64,000 nt of DNA from Candidatus Gastranaerophilales bacterium (lineage in GTDB: Bacteria > Cyanobacteriota > Vampirovibrionia > Gastranaerophilales > Gastranaerophilaceae): assembly GCA_944323535.1 (NCBI GenBank), contig CALUSW010000002.1, positions 1-64,000 on the forward strand. Direction: 5' to 3'. Positions 33,547 to 43,223 of the stretch are shown here, piece after piece (positions within the stretch are counted from its first letter, which is position 1; each line of letters begins with the position of its first letter). Under the pieces are notes generated by a model, which did no database searches, was not told the origin of the DNA, and worked only from the letters and a program-made list of their open reading frames with translations. A program made the position numbers and the translations under genes.

Positions 33547-34090
33547 CGCACCTTCGTTAAAGGAGTGTCCGGAACTTAATCTGCCTGAATTTGCATTAAT
33601 CGGAAGATCAAATGTAGGAAAGTCTTCTTTTATTAATTCTATAGTCAATATTAATGGACTTGCCAAAACAAGTAATACTCCCGGAAAAACAAAACTAATA
33701 AATTTATTTAATATAAATGATAAGTTTATTTTTGCCGATTTGCCCGGATACGGGTATGCTAAGGTTTCAGGAAAACTCCGGAATTTGTGGCAGAAAAATC
33801 TTGAAGAGTATCTTTTGAACAGAAAGACTATTGTCTCTTTAATTCAGTTAATCGATTCAAGACATGATATTCAGCAAAATGATTTTCAGATGGTTCAATG
33901 GATTAAATATAATAATCTTCCTTTTTTTGTTATAGCTACAAAGGTTGATCAAATACCAAAATCAAAAATTTCTGCGGTTTGCCAAAATTTTGAAAAAATT
34001 CTTGAAGTACCCGTTTTCCCGTTTTCTAAATCAAATTCTTTTTATAACCTGAAAATAACGGAGAAAATAGAAGAATTACTCACTAATTAG
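33515..34090 (+). CDS. engB: Ribosome-biogenesis GTPase EngB/YsxC/YihA
   Basis: 191 residues, full length for the family. G1 is ALIGRSNVGKSSFIN, the G2 Thr lies in TSNTPGKTKLIN, G3 is DLPGYGYA, and G4 is TKVD in VIATKVDQI. It helps large-subunit maturation. The N-terminal KITKAKFLVSAPSLKECP is typical, so ATG 33515 is accepted although it lies inside the preceding frame. The stop overlaps the convergent small membrane gene by 4 nt. Confidence 0.95.
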   Translation: MKITKAKFLVSAPSLKECPELNLPEFALIGRSNVGKSSFINSIVNINGLAKTSNTPGKTKLINLFNINDKFIFADLPGYGYAKVSGKLRNLWQKNLEEYLLNRKTIVSLIQLIDSRHDIQQNDFQMVQWIKYNNLPFFVIATKVDQIPKSKISAVCQNFEKILEVPVFPFSKSNSFYNLKITEKIEELLTN

Positions 34091-34458
34091 TCATTTTTTG
34101 TATTTTCAAGAAATGAAATGATACATTCTTTTATTGAACTTGGTGTACTTAATTTTATGTTATTATGAGGACGTTTTTCCGGTTGATATTCTTCTTGTAC
34201 AATTTCTGCTGTATTTCCCACGCCTACTTGATTATTTTGTATTTTTCTGCGAAATAAAACCAATAAACAGGTAATTATTATTGCACAAATTATCATTACA
34301 CCAAATGATATAAATAATTTATTTGATACAAAAGATAATTCATTTTGCGCCGCGGTTTCATTTTCCTTTGGCGGCGGTATAACTTCGGTGCCAATATCAA
34401 ATGCGGGAATTTGAAAATCCGCTATATTATTATCTGCTAAGAAAAGGTGATGTGTCAT
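34087..34458 (-). CDS. Single-pass membrane protein of unknown function
   Basis: 123 residues. One membrane segment lies at about residues 48-70 (LFISFGVMIICAIIITCLLVLF), quoted in part: FGVMIICAIIITCLLVLF, followed by a basic RRK stop-transfer. The N-terminal ~45 residues are probably outside, and the ~50-residue tail is cytoplasmic. Its start lies 5 nt downstream of the RNase E/G stop, so the two are cotranscribed. RNase E/G enzymes are often membrane-tethered, so a tethering role is possible but unproven. Confidence 0.6.
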   Translation of the reverse strand: MTHHLFLADNNIADFQIPAFDIGTEVIPPPKENETAAQNELSFVSNKLFISFGVMIICAIIITCLLVLFRRKIQNNQVGVGNTAEIVQEEYQPEKRPHNNIKLSTPSSIKECIISFLENTKND

Positions 34459-34463
34459 TTATA

Positions 34464-36236
34464 TTATTCACTTTCTTTTTTCTTACGCGGTTTTCTTCCA
34501 GGTTTTTTCTTTTGTGTTTGTTCTGCTTCTTTTGTATCAGTCTCTTTTGTTGAAATATTATTCTCTGGTATGTTTTCTTCTACTGATAAATTATTTTGCT
34601 GCTGAATAATGTTTTCTTCTTTTTTCCCTCTTCCTCTTCGTTTTGGTTTCTGTAATTTTTCATCGGTTTTAGTTGCAGGAAGTTCCATAACAGGTTGTTC
34701 TTCTTTTTGTAGCTGCGGTTCTGCATTTGAAAATTCTTTTTGTTCAGATTTTTCAGCAGCATTATCGTTTATTGCCTGTGCATTTTGAGATAAATCATTT
34801 TGTTCATATTTTTGATTATTTTTGTTATTATATCTAAAATTTTTCTTTTGCTGGTTATGTTGTCCATTATTTCCATTGTTATCCTGTTCATTTTCCGATA
34901 ACGGATTATTATTGGGATTATTGAAAACTTTATTTTGCTTGTAATTAGGATTTTTATTTTTTATTTGCTGAACCGGAATTTTTAATTTGGCGGCTTTTGC
35001 TTTTGCTTCCCCTTCCGCAACAGAAGAAGAGAAGGTTAAATCATCAGCTATATAACCGGTTCCCTGGCAGTGAGGACATTTTTTTCCAAAAAGTTCAGAT
35101 AAACTTTGACCCTGTCTGTGTCTGGTAAGTTCGACTAACCCTAAATCAGACAGCTGCCCGACTTGCGGTTTTGCTTTATCTTTTTCAAGAGCTATTTCAA
35201 GTTCTTCCATAATGGCAAGTTTATCTTTTCTATTGTTCATATCAATAAAATCAATAACAACCATACCGCCTATATTTCTGAGTCTTAATTGTCTTGCTAT
35301 TTCATGGACAGCTTCAAGATTTGTTTTTACTATGGTTTCATCCTGAGTATTTGAACTTACGAATTTTCCGCTGTTAACATCTATTACGGTTAAAGCTTCG
35401 GTTGTTTGAATAAACAAATAACCTCCGCTGGGTAAGTTAACTTTTGTTTGAAGTGCCGATTTTATTTCTTTTACAACTCCGGAAGCGACAAGAAGTGTTT
35501 CAGAGCCTTTATAAACATTGACTTCAATATTTTTACTCATATTCCAGTTTTGGAGCATCTGCTGTGTCCTGTGAACTCCGTAGGAGGTGTCAAGAATAAT
35601 TTCATCTACATCTTCGCTGCATGCTTCTCTGAGTACTCTGTATAAAAGATCCTGATCTCTGTATAAAAGACTCGGAGCAGGTCTTGTTTCCGCAGCAGTA
35701 ATAATGGTATTCCATTTTTCAAGCAGAATTTCCATATCCTCCTGAATATCGGCATCTGACTGTCCTTCAGCTTCTGTTCTTACTATTACGCCGATTCCTA
35801 CCGGTTTCAGCAGGCTAATAATTGATTTAAGTCTTGCACGTTCTTTCTGGCTGACTATTTTCCTGGAAACATTAATACCTGTTTCCTGAGGCATTAATAC
35901 CAGAAAACGACCGGGAAGGCTTATAAGAGTGGAAACTCTCGGACCTTTATGCCCTACAGGTTCTTTTACAACCTGTACAATTATTTTTTGTTTTGGTGAT
36001 AATTTTTCTTTTAATGTTCCTTTGCCTATAGCGTCGTGTGCATGTAAAAATCCCATTTTATCATATCCGACATTTACAAATGCAGCATCTATACTTGGCA
36101 ATATATTATCAACTGTAGCAAGATAAACATCATTAAGAAGCATATCGCCTTTTTGTACGTAAAATTCGCATATTTTCCCGTCTTCAATTACGGCTGCTAT
36201 GTTATCTCTTTCCGCTACAACTATTGCTTTTGACAT
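34464..36236 (-). CDS. Ribonuclease E/G family endoribonuclease
   Basis: 590 residues. The S1 domain covers about residues 35-115 (GFLHAHDAIGKG). The catalytic core has metal-binding aspartates in LTVIDVNSGKFVSS and MVVIDFIDM, and the zinc-link CPHCQGTGY lies near residue 393. From about 415 onward the tail is Asn/Gln/Lys-rich and low-complexity, ending in a basic RRGRGKK and GRKPRKKK. RNase E/G cuts single-stranded RNA 5' of AU-rich sites for rRNA processing and mRNA decay. The radical SAM gene is immediately upstream, a pairing I know from other phyla. Confidence 0.93.
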   Translation of the reverse strand: MSKAIVVAERDNIAAVIEDGKICEFYVQKGDMLLNDVYLATVDNILPSIDAAFVNVGYDKMGFLHAHDAIGKGTLKEKLSPKQKIIVQVVKEPVGHKGPRVSTLISLPGRFLVLMPQETGINVSRKIVSQKERARLKSIISLLKPVGIGVIVRTEAEGQSDADIQEDMEILLEKWNTIITAAETRPAPSLLYRDQDLLYRVLREACSEDVDEIILDTSYGVHRTQQMLQNWNMSKNIEVNVYKGSETLLVASGVVKEIKSALQTKVNLPSGGYLFIQTTEALTVIDVNSGKFVSSNTQDETIVKTNLEAVHEIARQLRLRNIGGMVVIDFIDMNNRKDKLAIMEELEIALEKDKAKPQVGQLSDLGLVELTRHRQGQSLSELFGKKCPHCQGTGYIADDLTFSSSVAEGEAKAKAAKLKIPVQQIKNKNPNYKQNKVFNNPNNNPLSENEQDNNGNNGQHNQQKKNFRYNNKNNQKYEQNDLSQNAQAINDNAAEKSEQKEFSNAEPQLQKEEQPVMELPATKTDEKLQKPKRRGRGKKEENIIQQQNNLSVEENIPENNISTKETDTKEAEQTQKKKPGRKPRKKKESE

Positions 36237-36263
36237 ATTTTTTCCTTTTCTAAATCTGCTATT

Positions 36264-38762
36264 TTATAACTCGTTCATATTTATGTCATAAAATTTTTCT
36301 CTTATAATTCTGAAGTTTATATCAGGCATATAAATCTTTATAACGTCATCAGGCTTTACTGACGGAATTTCATCCGATTGACCTGTCTTTAAAACCATAT
36401 AAAGCTTATTTTCTTTAACTTCGGTTGATTTTATTGACCTTTTTATATTAACAAGTTTTTTTATACCTTTTTTATTTATCTTCTCAATTAATATTTCATC
36501 TGAGGAAGATATTACATCTCTAATATACAACAAAGTTTCAATTTTTAAAATACCCTCTATAATCGGGGTGAATGAATATAGCGCCCATTGTGCTGTAATA
36601 TCAATGGATGGTGTTTTTTTATCTATTTTTTCGGCATCTGTTATTTTTATGTTTTCGGGAGCAACACTGTTAAGTATTTTAACAAGTTCATTGTTTTCAA
36701 TATTATTATATATTTCTATATCTATAAATTCGCATTTACTTTCAACGAATATTGGAAGAGCTATTCCCAGAGAAAATTTTGGTCCGGGATTAAAGCCTTG
36801 TGAAAAACATAAATCAAGTCCTGAGCGGAATAGCATTTTTATAATTGTATTTTGCCAATCCAGATGGGATATATAGCGCATTTCATTTAATTTATTTATT
36901 TTTAATCGGTATTTAAGGGGAACTTTGTTTTCTGATAATTCAGTATTTATGATATTTGCGCAATAAGGTTTATCAATTACTTTATGAGTTTTTAAGTTTT
37001 TGCATACACCGCAGTCAGAACATTGAAATTCACATGGAATAATATTGGCGGCATTAAGTGCATTTTGATACTGTTCTTTAAACCAGTTTTTGTCAATTCC
37101 TGAGTCAATGATATCCCATGGCAGATTTTCATCCAAATCATAGCTTCTTTGTGCTTCTTTGTTTATATCTATTCCGTATTTAAGCGCAGTTTGCTCCCAT
37201 AAATTTTTATCAACATTTTCATCCCATGTTGAAAGATAGACTCCTTTTTTATGCAAAGCAAGTATAAAATCATTATACCTTTCATCCCCTCTTGTCATTG
37301 CACATTCTATTTTTGATGTAAAGCTGCTATGATAATTTAGCTTTAACCCTTTTATATTTTTCGTTTTTTCAAAAAGGTATTTAATTTTTTCGTTAATTAA
37401 TTCTGTTGAATTTTGAGGAAACCACTGGAAAGGAGTAAACGGTTTTGGTACAAATATAGAAATTGTACAGGTAAGACTCAAATTATCTTTAATTCCGTTT
37501 TCTTTTTTTAATATATTGCTTTTTCCTTTAATTTTGCTAAGCAGTTCCGCCATTTCATCCAAGTCTTCAAACGTTTCGGCAGGCAGCCCAATCATAAAAT
37601 ATAACTTTACATGAGAAAAACCATTTTTATAACAATTTAAAATTGTTTCTATAATTTGTTCTTCTGTTAAATTCTTATTTATAACATTTCTAAGCCGTTG
37701 GCTTCCTGCTTCAGGCGCCAGTGTGGCAGTTGTTGAGCGAACCTGCCTTACCATTTGTGCCAGTTTTTCGCTGTATCTGTCAATACGCTGGCTCGGCAGT
37801 GATACTGATATTTTCTTTTTATCCAGTTTAGCGCATAAAGCTTCTATTGTACCTTCAATATTAGTATAATCATTTGAAGATAATGATAATAAAGAATATT
37901 CATCATATCCGGTCTTTGAAACCGATTCTTCAACCATATTTATTATATCGGGTGCTTTTCTCTCTCTTACGGGTAAATTTATGTGTCCTGCCTGACAAAA
38001 TCTGCACATTCTGCCGCAGCCTCGTCTTATTTCTATTATTGTTCTGTCATGTATGCTTGATGAATAAGGAACGGGACATTGTGTAAATTTATTATTTTTT
38101 GAGATATCATATATTCTCTTTTTAGTTATATTTTGTTTTTCGGGATTATATATTCCTTCTATTTTTGATAATTCTTTAATTATTTGGTTTTTTGAAATAC
38201 CGTTTTTCTTTAAATTTAGATATGCTTCCAGTACCTCCGTTAAAAGTTCTTCTCCGTCGCCTATCATAAAAAGGTCAATAAAATTTTGAACAGGTTTAGG
38301 GTTAAAACAGCAAGGTCCGCCTGCAAGAATTATAGGGTGGTTTTCTTTTCTTTCGGTTCTTAATAAAGGAATATCGCTTAATTCAAGCATTTCTAATACA
38401 GTCGGATATGCAAGTTCATATTGAAGCGAGAATCCTATTAAATCAAAATCTTTTACGGGTTTTTTGCTTTCAAGAGCATAAAGAGGTATTTTATTGTTCT
38501 CTAAAATTTCTTTAAAATCAAAGTCAGGGGCATATACCCTGTCTGCCATAAATCTTTTATCAGAATTTACTATGTCATATAAAATCTTTTGCCCAAGATT
38601 ACTTATCGCAATTTCATATTTATCCGGAAATGCAAGAGCAATTCGTACATCGGCTATATTAAAATCTTTGTTATAGCTTAGATATTCGGAGCCTATGTAT
38701 TGGTATGGTTTCTTGATTTTATACAGTAAATTTTGAATATTAACAGGTAATTCATTATTCAT
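36264..38762 (-). CDS. Radical SAM protein (TIGR03960 type) fused to a DUF2344 domain
   Basis: 832 residues. An N-terminal B12-binding-like part (about 1-200) precedes the radical SAM core, whose iron-sulfur cysteines are in RRGCGRMCRFCQAGHI near residue 250. A cysteine-rich segment (CEFQCSDCGVCKNL) lies near 575. A C-terminal DUF2344 domain, from about 620, shows MRYISHLDWQN and FSQGFNPGPKFSLGIALPI. The substrate is unknown, and association with the RNase E/G gene suggests an RNA- or ribosome-linked modification. In Firmicutes the two halves are often separate genes. It overlaps the small gene upstream by TAATG. Confidence 0.9.
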   Translation of the reverse strand: MNNELPVNIQNLLYKIKKPYQYIGSEYLSYNKDFNIADVRIALAFPDKYEIAISNLGQKILYDIVNSDKRFMADRVYAPDFDFKEILENNKIPLYALESKKPVKDFDLIGFSLQYELAYPTVLEMLELSDIPLLRTERKENHPIILAGGPCCFNPKPVQNFIDLFMIGDGEELLTEVLEAYLNLKKNGISKNQIIKELSKIEGIYNPEKQNITKKRIYDISKNNKFTQCPVPYSSSIHDRTIIEIRRGCGRMCRFCQAGHINLPVRERKAPDIINMVEESVSKTGYDEYSLLSLSSNDYTNIEGTIEALCAKLDKKKISVSLPSQRIDRYSEKLAQMVRQVRSTTATLAPEAGSQRLRNVINKNLTEEQIIETILNCYKNGFSHVKLYFMIGLPAETFEDLDEMAELLSKIKGKSNILKKENGIKDNLSLTCTISIFVPKPFTPFQWFPQNSTELINEKIKYLFEKTKNIKGLKLNYHSSFTSKIECAMTRGDERYNDFILALHKKGVYLSTWDENVDKNLWEQTALKYGIDINKEAQRSYDLDENLPWDIIDSGIDKNWFKEQYQNALNAANIIPCEFQCSDCGVCKNLKTHKVIDKPYCANIINTELSENKVPLKYRLKINKLNEMRYISHLDWQNTIIKMLFRSGLDLCFSQGFNPGPKFSLGIALPIFVESKCEFIDIEIYNNIENNELVKILNSVAPENIKITDAEKIDKKTPSIDITAQWALYSFTPIIEGILKIETLLYIRDVISSSDEILIEKINKKGIKKLVNIKRSIKSTEVKENKLYMVLKTGQSDEIPSVKPDDVIKIYMPDINFRIIREKFYDINMNEL

Positions 38763-39097
38763 TATGCTAAATCTTCCGGAATGTATCTTTCAATATCTAT
38801 TATTTCTCCGTATGCTTTTGTGTTCCTAAATCTATAGAAAAAATTTAATAAGGAATCATAGGGCACTTTATATTTATATAAAGCAACACCAATTGCATTT
38901 TTACGCATTACACTGATAATATAAAAACATTTTTTTGCATACTCTCTTAAAGCTTCTTCTTTATAATAATTACCATTTTCATCTTTTGTTATTTTTACAT
39001 ATTGAAAACCCTTAAAAAACCGTCGCCGGTCAGTATCACCGTTAACAGATGGTTTTCTGAAAATGTCTATTATTTTGTCATTTTCTTTATCAGACAT
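38762..39097 (-). CDS. Small conserved-looking protein of unknown function
   Basis: 111 residues, soluble, charged, with a helical middle (EEALREYAKKCFYIISVMRK) and no recognised domain. Its stop overlaps the radical SAM start (TAATG), indicating translational coupling and supporting a real gene. Function unknown. Confidence 0.65.
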   Translation of the reverse strand: MSDKENDKIIDIFRKPSVNGDTDRRRFFKGFQYVKITKDENGNYYKEEALREYAKKCFYIISVMRKNAIGVALYKYKVPYDSLLNFFYRFRNTKAYGEIIDIERYIPEDLA

Positions 39098-39156
39098 AAC
39101 TTAATTTGAACATATTTTGTCCAAAACGGTCAAGTAATTAACAAAATTTTAAATTT

Positions 39157-40185
39157 TTAGCATAAATCATCTGTAATATAAGAAACAACTTCGGGATAAT
39201 TGTCAATTATACTTAAATCTCTGTATTGTGCAATATAATATTCACCGTTTTGTGTTATATCAGACGCCCAGGCTCCGTCATGATATCCCCAGAAAACAGC
39301 CTCCATTATATTATTTCCTGTGGGTAATGAGCCGTTTTCCGTTAAATCATTTTCTTTCTTTTCTTTTAAAAATTTTAAATTGTAAATACAGGCATCAAGA
39401 TTATCATAAGGATCCATAATATCAAGTTCTTTGTCAGTTCCGGTAAAACCATAGTAATAATTTATATAATCTACTGTTGACGGTGTTAATTGGAATGGTC
39501 CGTATGCTTCACCGGTATAGCTTACAAGGTAGTTTCCGTTATCATCGTATATTCTGCCTCTTGATTCAATCCAGAGAATTTTTAGTACATCTATTACTTC
39601 AATTTCTCCATCACCAATGTCATTTACCCTATTCTTTATGAGAGCTAGTCCATCTGTCCCCAGCTGCTTAGAAAATCTGCTTAACGCCTCTGTAATATTG
39701 TTATAATTTTCGTTAACATCCGGATTACTGTTAATTATGTCTTGTGCAATTTCAGCTGTATCTGGAATAATAATACTTTCTTCAGGTTCATTCATATCCG
39801 CCTGAGGTGCTTCTGTTACAAATGGAGTTATATAAATATCTTCATTAGGACTTTTTATGTCTGCTGTTTTTATAATTAAAGCACCTGTACCTATTCCGAG
39901 TGCTGCAGCTCCTGCCGCAATTCGCTGAATTAAAGCATTTCTTTTTCTTCTTTTTCTTTCAGCGGCTCTTTTTTCTCTGCGTTCAATTGCTTTCTTTTGT
40001 TCTTTATTTTCGTTTCTTTCAAATAAATCTTTACTTAGAACTTTATCAGAGAAAACATATCTTCCTTTTTCGTAATCATATATTCCGGCTTTGTTTGTCC
40101 TAACACCGGAATAGCCCGAATCTCTGTTTTTCGGGTTTTGAATATACGCCGAACTGCTGTAAACTCTGCCGTCGCTGTATCGCAT
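39157..40185 (-). CDS. Membrane-anchored lytic-transglycosylase-like protein
   Basis: 342 residues. A disordered, very basic N-terminus (KRAAERKRRKRNA) leads into one membrane segment around residues 88-106 (RIAAGAAALGIGTGALII). The last ~150 residues resemble an SLT fold. ILWIESRGRIYD has the likely catalytic Glu, YGPFQLTPSTV matches the G-[LP]-[MF]-Q-[LI]-x-P-x-T motif, and DPYDNLDACIYNLKFL matches the N-x-x-x-G-x-x-Y-L helix. It would cleave peptidoglycan glycan strands with the domain outside the cytoplasmic membrane. The basic N-terminus on the inside obeys the positive-inside rule. Confidence 0.75.
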   Translation of the reverse strand: MRYSDGRVYSSSAYIQNPKNRDSGYSGVRTNKAGIYDYEKGRYVFSDKVLSKDLFERNENKEQKKAIERREKRAAERKRRKRNALIQRIAAGAAALGIGTGALIIKTADIKSPNEDIYITPFVTEAPQADMNEPEESIIIPDTAEIAQDIINSNPDVNENYNNITEALSRFSKQLGTDGLALIKNRVNDIGDGEIEVIDVLKILWIESRGRIYDDNGNYLVSYTGEAYGPFQLTPSTVDYINYYYGFTGTDKELDIMDPYDNLDACIYNLKFLKEKKENDLTENGSLPTGNNIMEAVFWGYHDGAWASDITQNGEYYIAQYRDLSIIDNYPEVVSYITDDLC

Positions 40186-40252
40186 AGTTTCTACTTACCT
40201 ATTAATTATAACTATTTTACATAAAACAAAATAGTTTAAGAAATTGCCTTTA

Positions 40253-41689
40253 TCAAAAATATTTAAAAGCTAAATCAGGTTTCCTTGCAGCAAGAGTTTC
40301 ATCAACTTTTGAAACAGGAGTGCTTAAAGGGCGGTTATGCAGTGAATCAGGTTTTGTTTCAGCAGTTTTAGCTATTTCTATCATCGCATTAACAAAGTCA
40401 TCAAGCCGTTCTTTTGTTTCTGTTTCAGTCGGCTCTATCATAATTGCTTCATGTACAATTAACGGAAAATAAATTGTCGGCGGATGGAAATTGTAGTCCA
40501 TAAGACATTTTGCTATGTCTAAAGTACTGACTCCGTATTCTTTTTGTTTATCTCCGGACAATACGAATTCATGCATGCATTTGGTATTGTATGGCAGAAG
40601 ATAGTAATCCTTTAATCTATTCATCATATAATTTGCATTTAATACCGCATTTGCACTTGCTCTTTTTAATTCTTTACCCATTAAAAGTATGTAAGAGTAT
40701 GCTTTAACAAGAACGGAAAAATTACCGTAAAAAGTTTTCATTTTTCCGATTGAATGTTTTACATCATAATTTCGGCAGTATTTCTCTCCGTCATAACAAA
40801 TAACCGGAATCGGAAGAAAATCTTTCAGTTTTTCAACAACTCCGACGGGTCCGGCTCCCGGACCTCCGCCTCCATGGGGAGTTGCAAAGGTTTTATGTAA
40901 ATTTAAATGTACAATATCAAAACCCATTAGTTTGGGATTTGTATAGCCCATTATTGCGTTCATATTTGCGCCGTCATAATATAATAATCCGCCGGCTTTA
41001 TGAATTATTTCCGAAATTTTCAATATATTTTCTTCAAATAATCCCAGTGTATTTGGATTTGTGAGCATTATGGCTGCCGTATTATTATCAACAACAGATT
41101 TTAATGCTTCTATATCAATAAGCCCCTTTTCATTCGACTTTAATTCTATTATATTATAGCCGCACATTGCTGCGCTTGCGGGGTTTGTTCCGTGGGCGGA
41201 ATCCGGGATGATAACATTTTTTCTGTTTTCTCCTATTGTTTCAAAATATTTTTTTACTATCATCATTCCGCATAATTCACCGTGAGCACCGGCCGCCGGC
41301 TGGAGTGTTACCGCATCCATTCCAGTTATATACTTTAGTGCTTCCTGTAATTTGTACATTAATTCTAATGCCCCTTGGGAGTCTTCATCATCCTGTAGTG
41401 GATGCAGACTGCAGAAATCATCAAGCGCGGCCATTGCTTCATTTACTTTTGGATTGTATTTCATTGTACAAGAACCCAAAGGATAAAATCCTTTCTCTAT
41501 ACAGAAATTTTTATCTGAAAGTTCTTTGTAATGTCTCATTACCTCAAGTTCTGATATCTCCGGTAATATAGTAGCGCAATCACAATCATTCAGGTATTTT
41601 TTATCGATAAAAGAAAAATCTGTTTTACCTGTCATTAAATTTATTCCGTCAGTATTTTTTATTGTTTTTTCAAATATTAATTTTGTCAT
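40253..41689 (-). CDS. gcvPB: Glycine dehydrogenase (decarboxylating) subunit 2
   Basis: 478 residues, the normal length for the split P-protein. PAAGAHGELCGM, IPDSAHGTNPASAAMCGY and HLNLHKTFATPHGGGGPG are diagnostic. Lys266 in the last is the PLP-binding lysine. Together with GcvPA it forms the P-protein of the glycine cleavage system, decarboxylating glycine onto the H-protein lipoate. GcvPA, GcvT and GcvH are not in the window. It follows the KDPG-aldolase-like gene by 2 nt. Confidence 0.95.
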   Translation of the reverse strand: MTKLIFEKTIKNTDGINLMTGKTDFSFIDKKYLNDCDCATILPEISELEVMRHYKELSDKNFCIEKGFYPLGSCTMKYNPKVNEAMAALDDFCSLHPLQDDEDSQGALELMYKLQEALKYITGMDAVTLQPAAGAHGELCGMMIVKKYFETIGENRKNVIIPDSAHGTNPASAAMCGYNIIELKSNEKGLIDIEALKSVVDNNTAAIMLTNPNTLGLFEENILKISEIIHKAGGLLYYDGANMNAIMGYTNPKLMGFDIVHLNLHKTFATPHGGGGPGAGPVGVVEKLKDFLPIPVICYDGEKYCRNYDVKHSIGKMKTFYGNFSVLVKAYSYILLMGKELKRASANAVLNANYMMNRLKDYYLLPYNTKCMHEFVLSGDKQKEYGVSTLDIAKCLMDYNFHPPTIYFPLIVHEAIMIEPTETETKERLDDFVNAMIEIAKTAETKPDSLHNRPLSTPVSKVDETLAARKPDLAFKYF

Positions 41690-41691
41690 TA

Positions 41692-42315
41692 TTATCCCTT
41701 ATATTCGTAGTGTGCTTTCTGGCATGCTTTTACGGCTCTTATTGTAATTTCCTGCAAAGATGCATCTTTATATAACGCTCTGCCTAAACCTATTGCTTTT
41801 ACTCCGGCCTTTAAATATGCCTGAATATCATCGATTTTTATGCTTCCGGTTGCTATAACATTTAGAAATCTCATCGGTCTTAGAATATCTTCTATATATT
41901 CAGCGCCGCCCATTGGATTTGCCGGAGATATTTTAATCAATTGAGTTCTTGCTTTCCACGCTGAATAAGCCTCATTTGGTGTAGTTGCAGTCATTATTAA
42001 CGGTATTTTTTGGCTTTTGCATAATCTTACCAGATTCATTTGAAAAATAGGCGATACAATAATATCGGCTCCGGCGTCAATTACTATCTGGGCCTGTCTT
42101 TGGGTAATAATGCCACCTGCCATAATTAACGGTCTTTCATCTTTTTTTGTTATTTCTTGAAGTAGAGATACCATCTCAGGTGTATCAATAACCATTTCAA
42201 TAATATTTATACCGCCGTCCGTAAGCGCATTTATTATATCCCTTGTTCTGTTTTTCTCTTGCATCCTTAACACCGCAAAAATTTTTTCTGCGGATATTTT
42301 TTCAATAAAGTCCAT
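41692..42315 (-). CDS. KDPG/KHG aldolase-like protein (Eda family)
   Basis: 207 residues. The fold markers are IFAVLRMQ, IIEMVIDTPE (catalytic Glu), GADIIVSPIFQMNLVRLC, TTPNEAYSAWKA, LIKISPANPMGG (the Schiff-base Lys) and AGVKAIGLGRALY. Eda cleaves 2-keto-3-deoxy-6-phosphogluconate. The usual GAGTV-type motif is replaced by MAGGIIT, so substrate preference may differ. No kdgK or edd is adjacent; it lies in a run with cdaA and gcvPB. Confidence 0.85.
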   Translation of the reverse strand: MDFIEKISAEKIFAVLRMQEKNRTRDIINALTDGGINIIEMVIDTPEMVSLLQEITKKDERPLIMAGGIITQRQAQIVIDAGADIIVSPIFQMNLVRLCKSQKIPLIMTATTPNEAYSAWKARTQLIKISPANPMGGAEYIEDILRPMRFLNVIATGSIKIDDIQAYLKAGVKAIGLGRALYKDASLQEITIRAVKACQKAHYEYKG

Positions 42316-42316
42316 T

Positions 42317-43216
42317 TTATTTCTTTCTTAATTTCATCAAATTTAATATAAAAGCATTTTCATTTTTTTCGGAATTATCATTTCCTATAAGTTTTTCAAG
42401 ATCTTCTTTAAATTTTGCAATATCTTCATATTTACGGAGAATTCCGTCTATGGCAATAGATATATCACCTGTTTCTTCCGAAACAACAATGCAGGCGGAA
42501 TCTGAAATTTCACTTGCCCCTATTGCTGCTCTGTGGCGAGTACCGTATCTCCAGCTTAATTTCGGATCTTCGGTCAAAGGAAGCAGAACGCCTGCTGCCA
42601 GTATTTTATCTTCATATATTACCATTGCTCCGTCATGAAGCGGAGTATTAGGGAAAAATATTGTAAGTATAAGCTCTGCCGAAATATCAGCATTAATAGA
42701 TGTACCTACCTCATTATATAAAGATTTATCAGGTGTTTTTTGTATAACTATTAAAGCCCCTCTCTTTACTCTGCTGCAATATTTTACAGCTTCCGTTATT
42801 TCTTTTATTACATTTGTCTTTTGCTCTTTGTTACCGTTTTTAAGTGAAAAAATATTTTTTGCAACGAATTTTGTCTGCCCCAGATGAACAAGCAGTTTTC
42901 TAAGCTCAGGTTGAAAAACAATAACCAGTGAAAGAAGTATACCGCTTAACAGATACTGGGCAATTTGTCCTAAAATTTGGAATTCGAGTGCTATAAGCAC
43001 CGCGCTAAAAATCCATGCGGCAATAATAAAAAACAGAATTCCTCTAACTAATTTTTCCGCCTGAGTATTCTTAATAAATTTTATATAAAAATAAGCGGTA
43101 ACAAGAATTACTACAAGAATTTGCAAAAAATCTTTTAATGTAAAAGTTGCCGGACTGTTTACAAAAACGCCATTGTCAAAAAAACTTCTGTAAATATTTA
43201 ATATTGTATCCAGCAT
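42317..43216 (-). CDS. cdaA: Diadenylate cyclase CdaA (c-di-AMP synthase)
   Basis: 299 residues. Three membrane segments lie at about 28-48, 55-75 and 82-102. The DisA_N catalytic domain follows, with Asp195-Gly-Ala (TPLHDGAMVI) and Arg227-His-Arg (GTRHRAAIGASE). It joins two ATP into c-di-AMP, a messenger for osmotic and cell-wall control. The N-terminal membrane part sets it apart from DisA. It lies directly downstream of lysA, an arrangement I know from Cyanobacteria, where uppS usually follows; here an Eda-like gene does. Confidence 0.95.
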   Translation of the reverse strand: MLDTILNIYRSFFDNGVFVNSPATFTLKDFLQILVVILVTAYFYIKFIKNTQAEKLVRGILFFIIAAWIFSAVLIALEFQILGQIAQYLLSGILLSLVIVFQPELRKLLVHLGQTKFVAKNIFSLKNGNKEQKTNVIKEITEAVKYCSRVKRGALIVIQKTPDKSLYNEVGTSINADISAELILTIFFPNTPLHDGAMVIYEDKILAAGVLLPLTEDPKLSWRYGTRHRAAIGASEISDSACIVVSEETGDISIAIDGILRKYEDIAKFKEDLEKLIGNDNSEKNENAFILNLMKLRKK

Positions 43217-43223
43217 TAATTAC

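Noticed and set aside
39105-39130. Possible third copy of the dispersed repeat (ATTTTGTCC-like)
   Set aside because: Only a few bases match part A and there is no part B, so it is within chance expectation.
40210-40236. Inverted repeat AACTATTTT / AAAATAGTT downstream of gcvPB
   Set aside because: All-AT stem with weak pairing and no T run on the transcribed strand; not called as a terminator.
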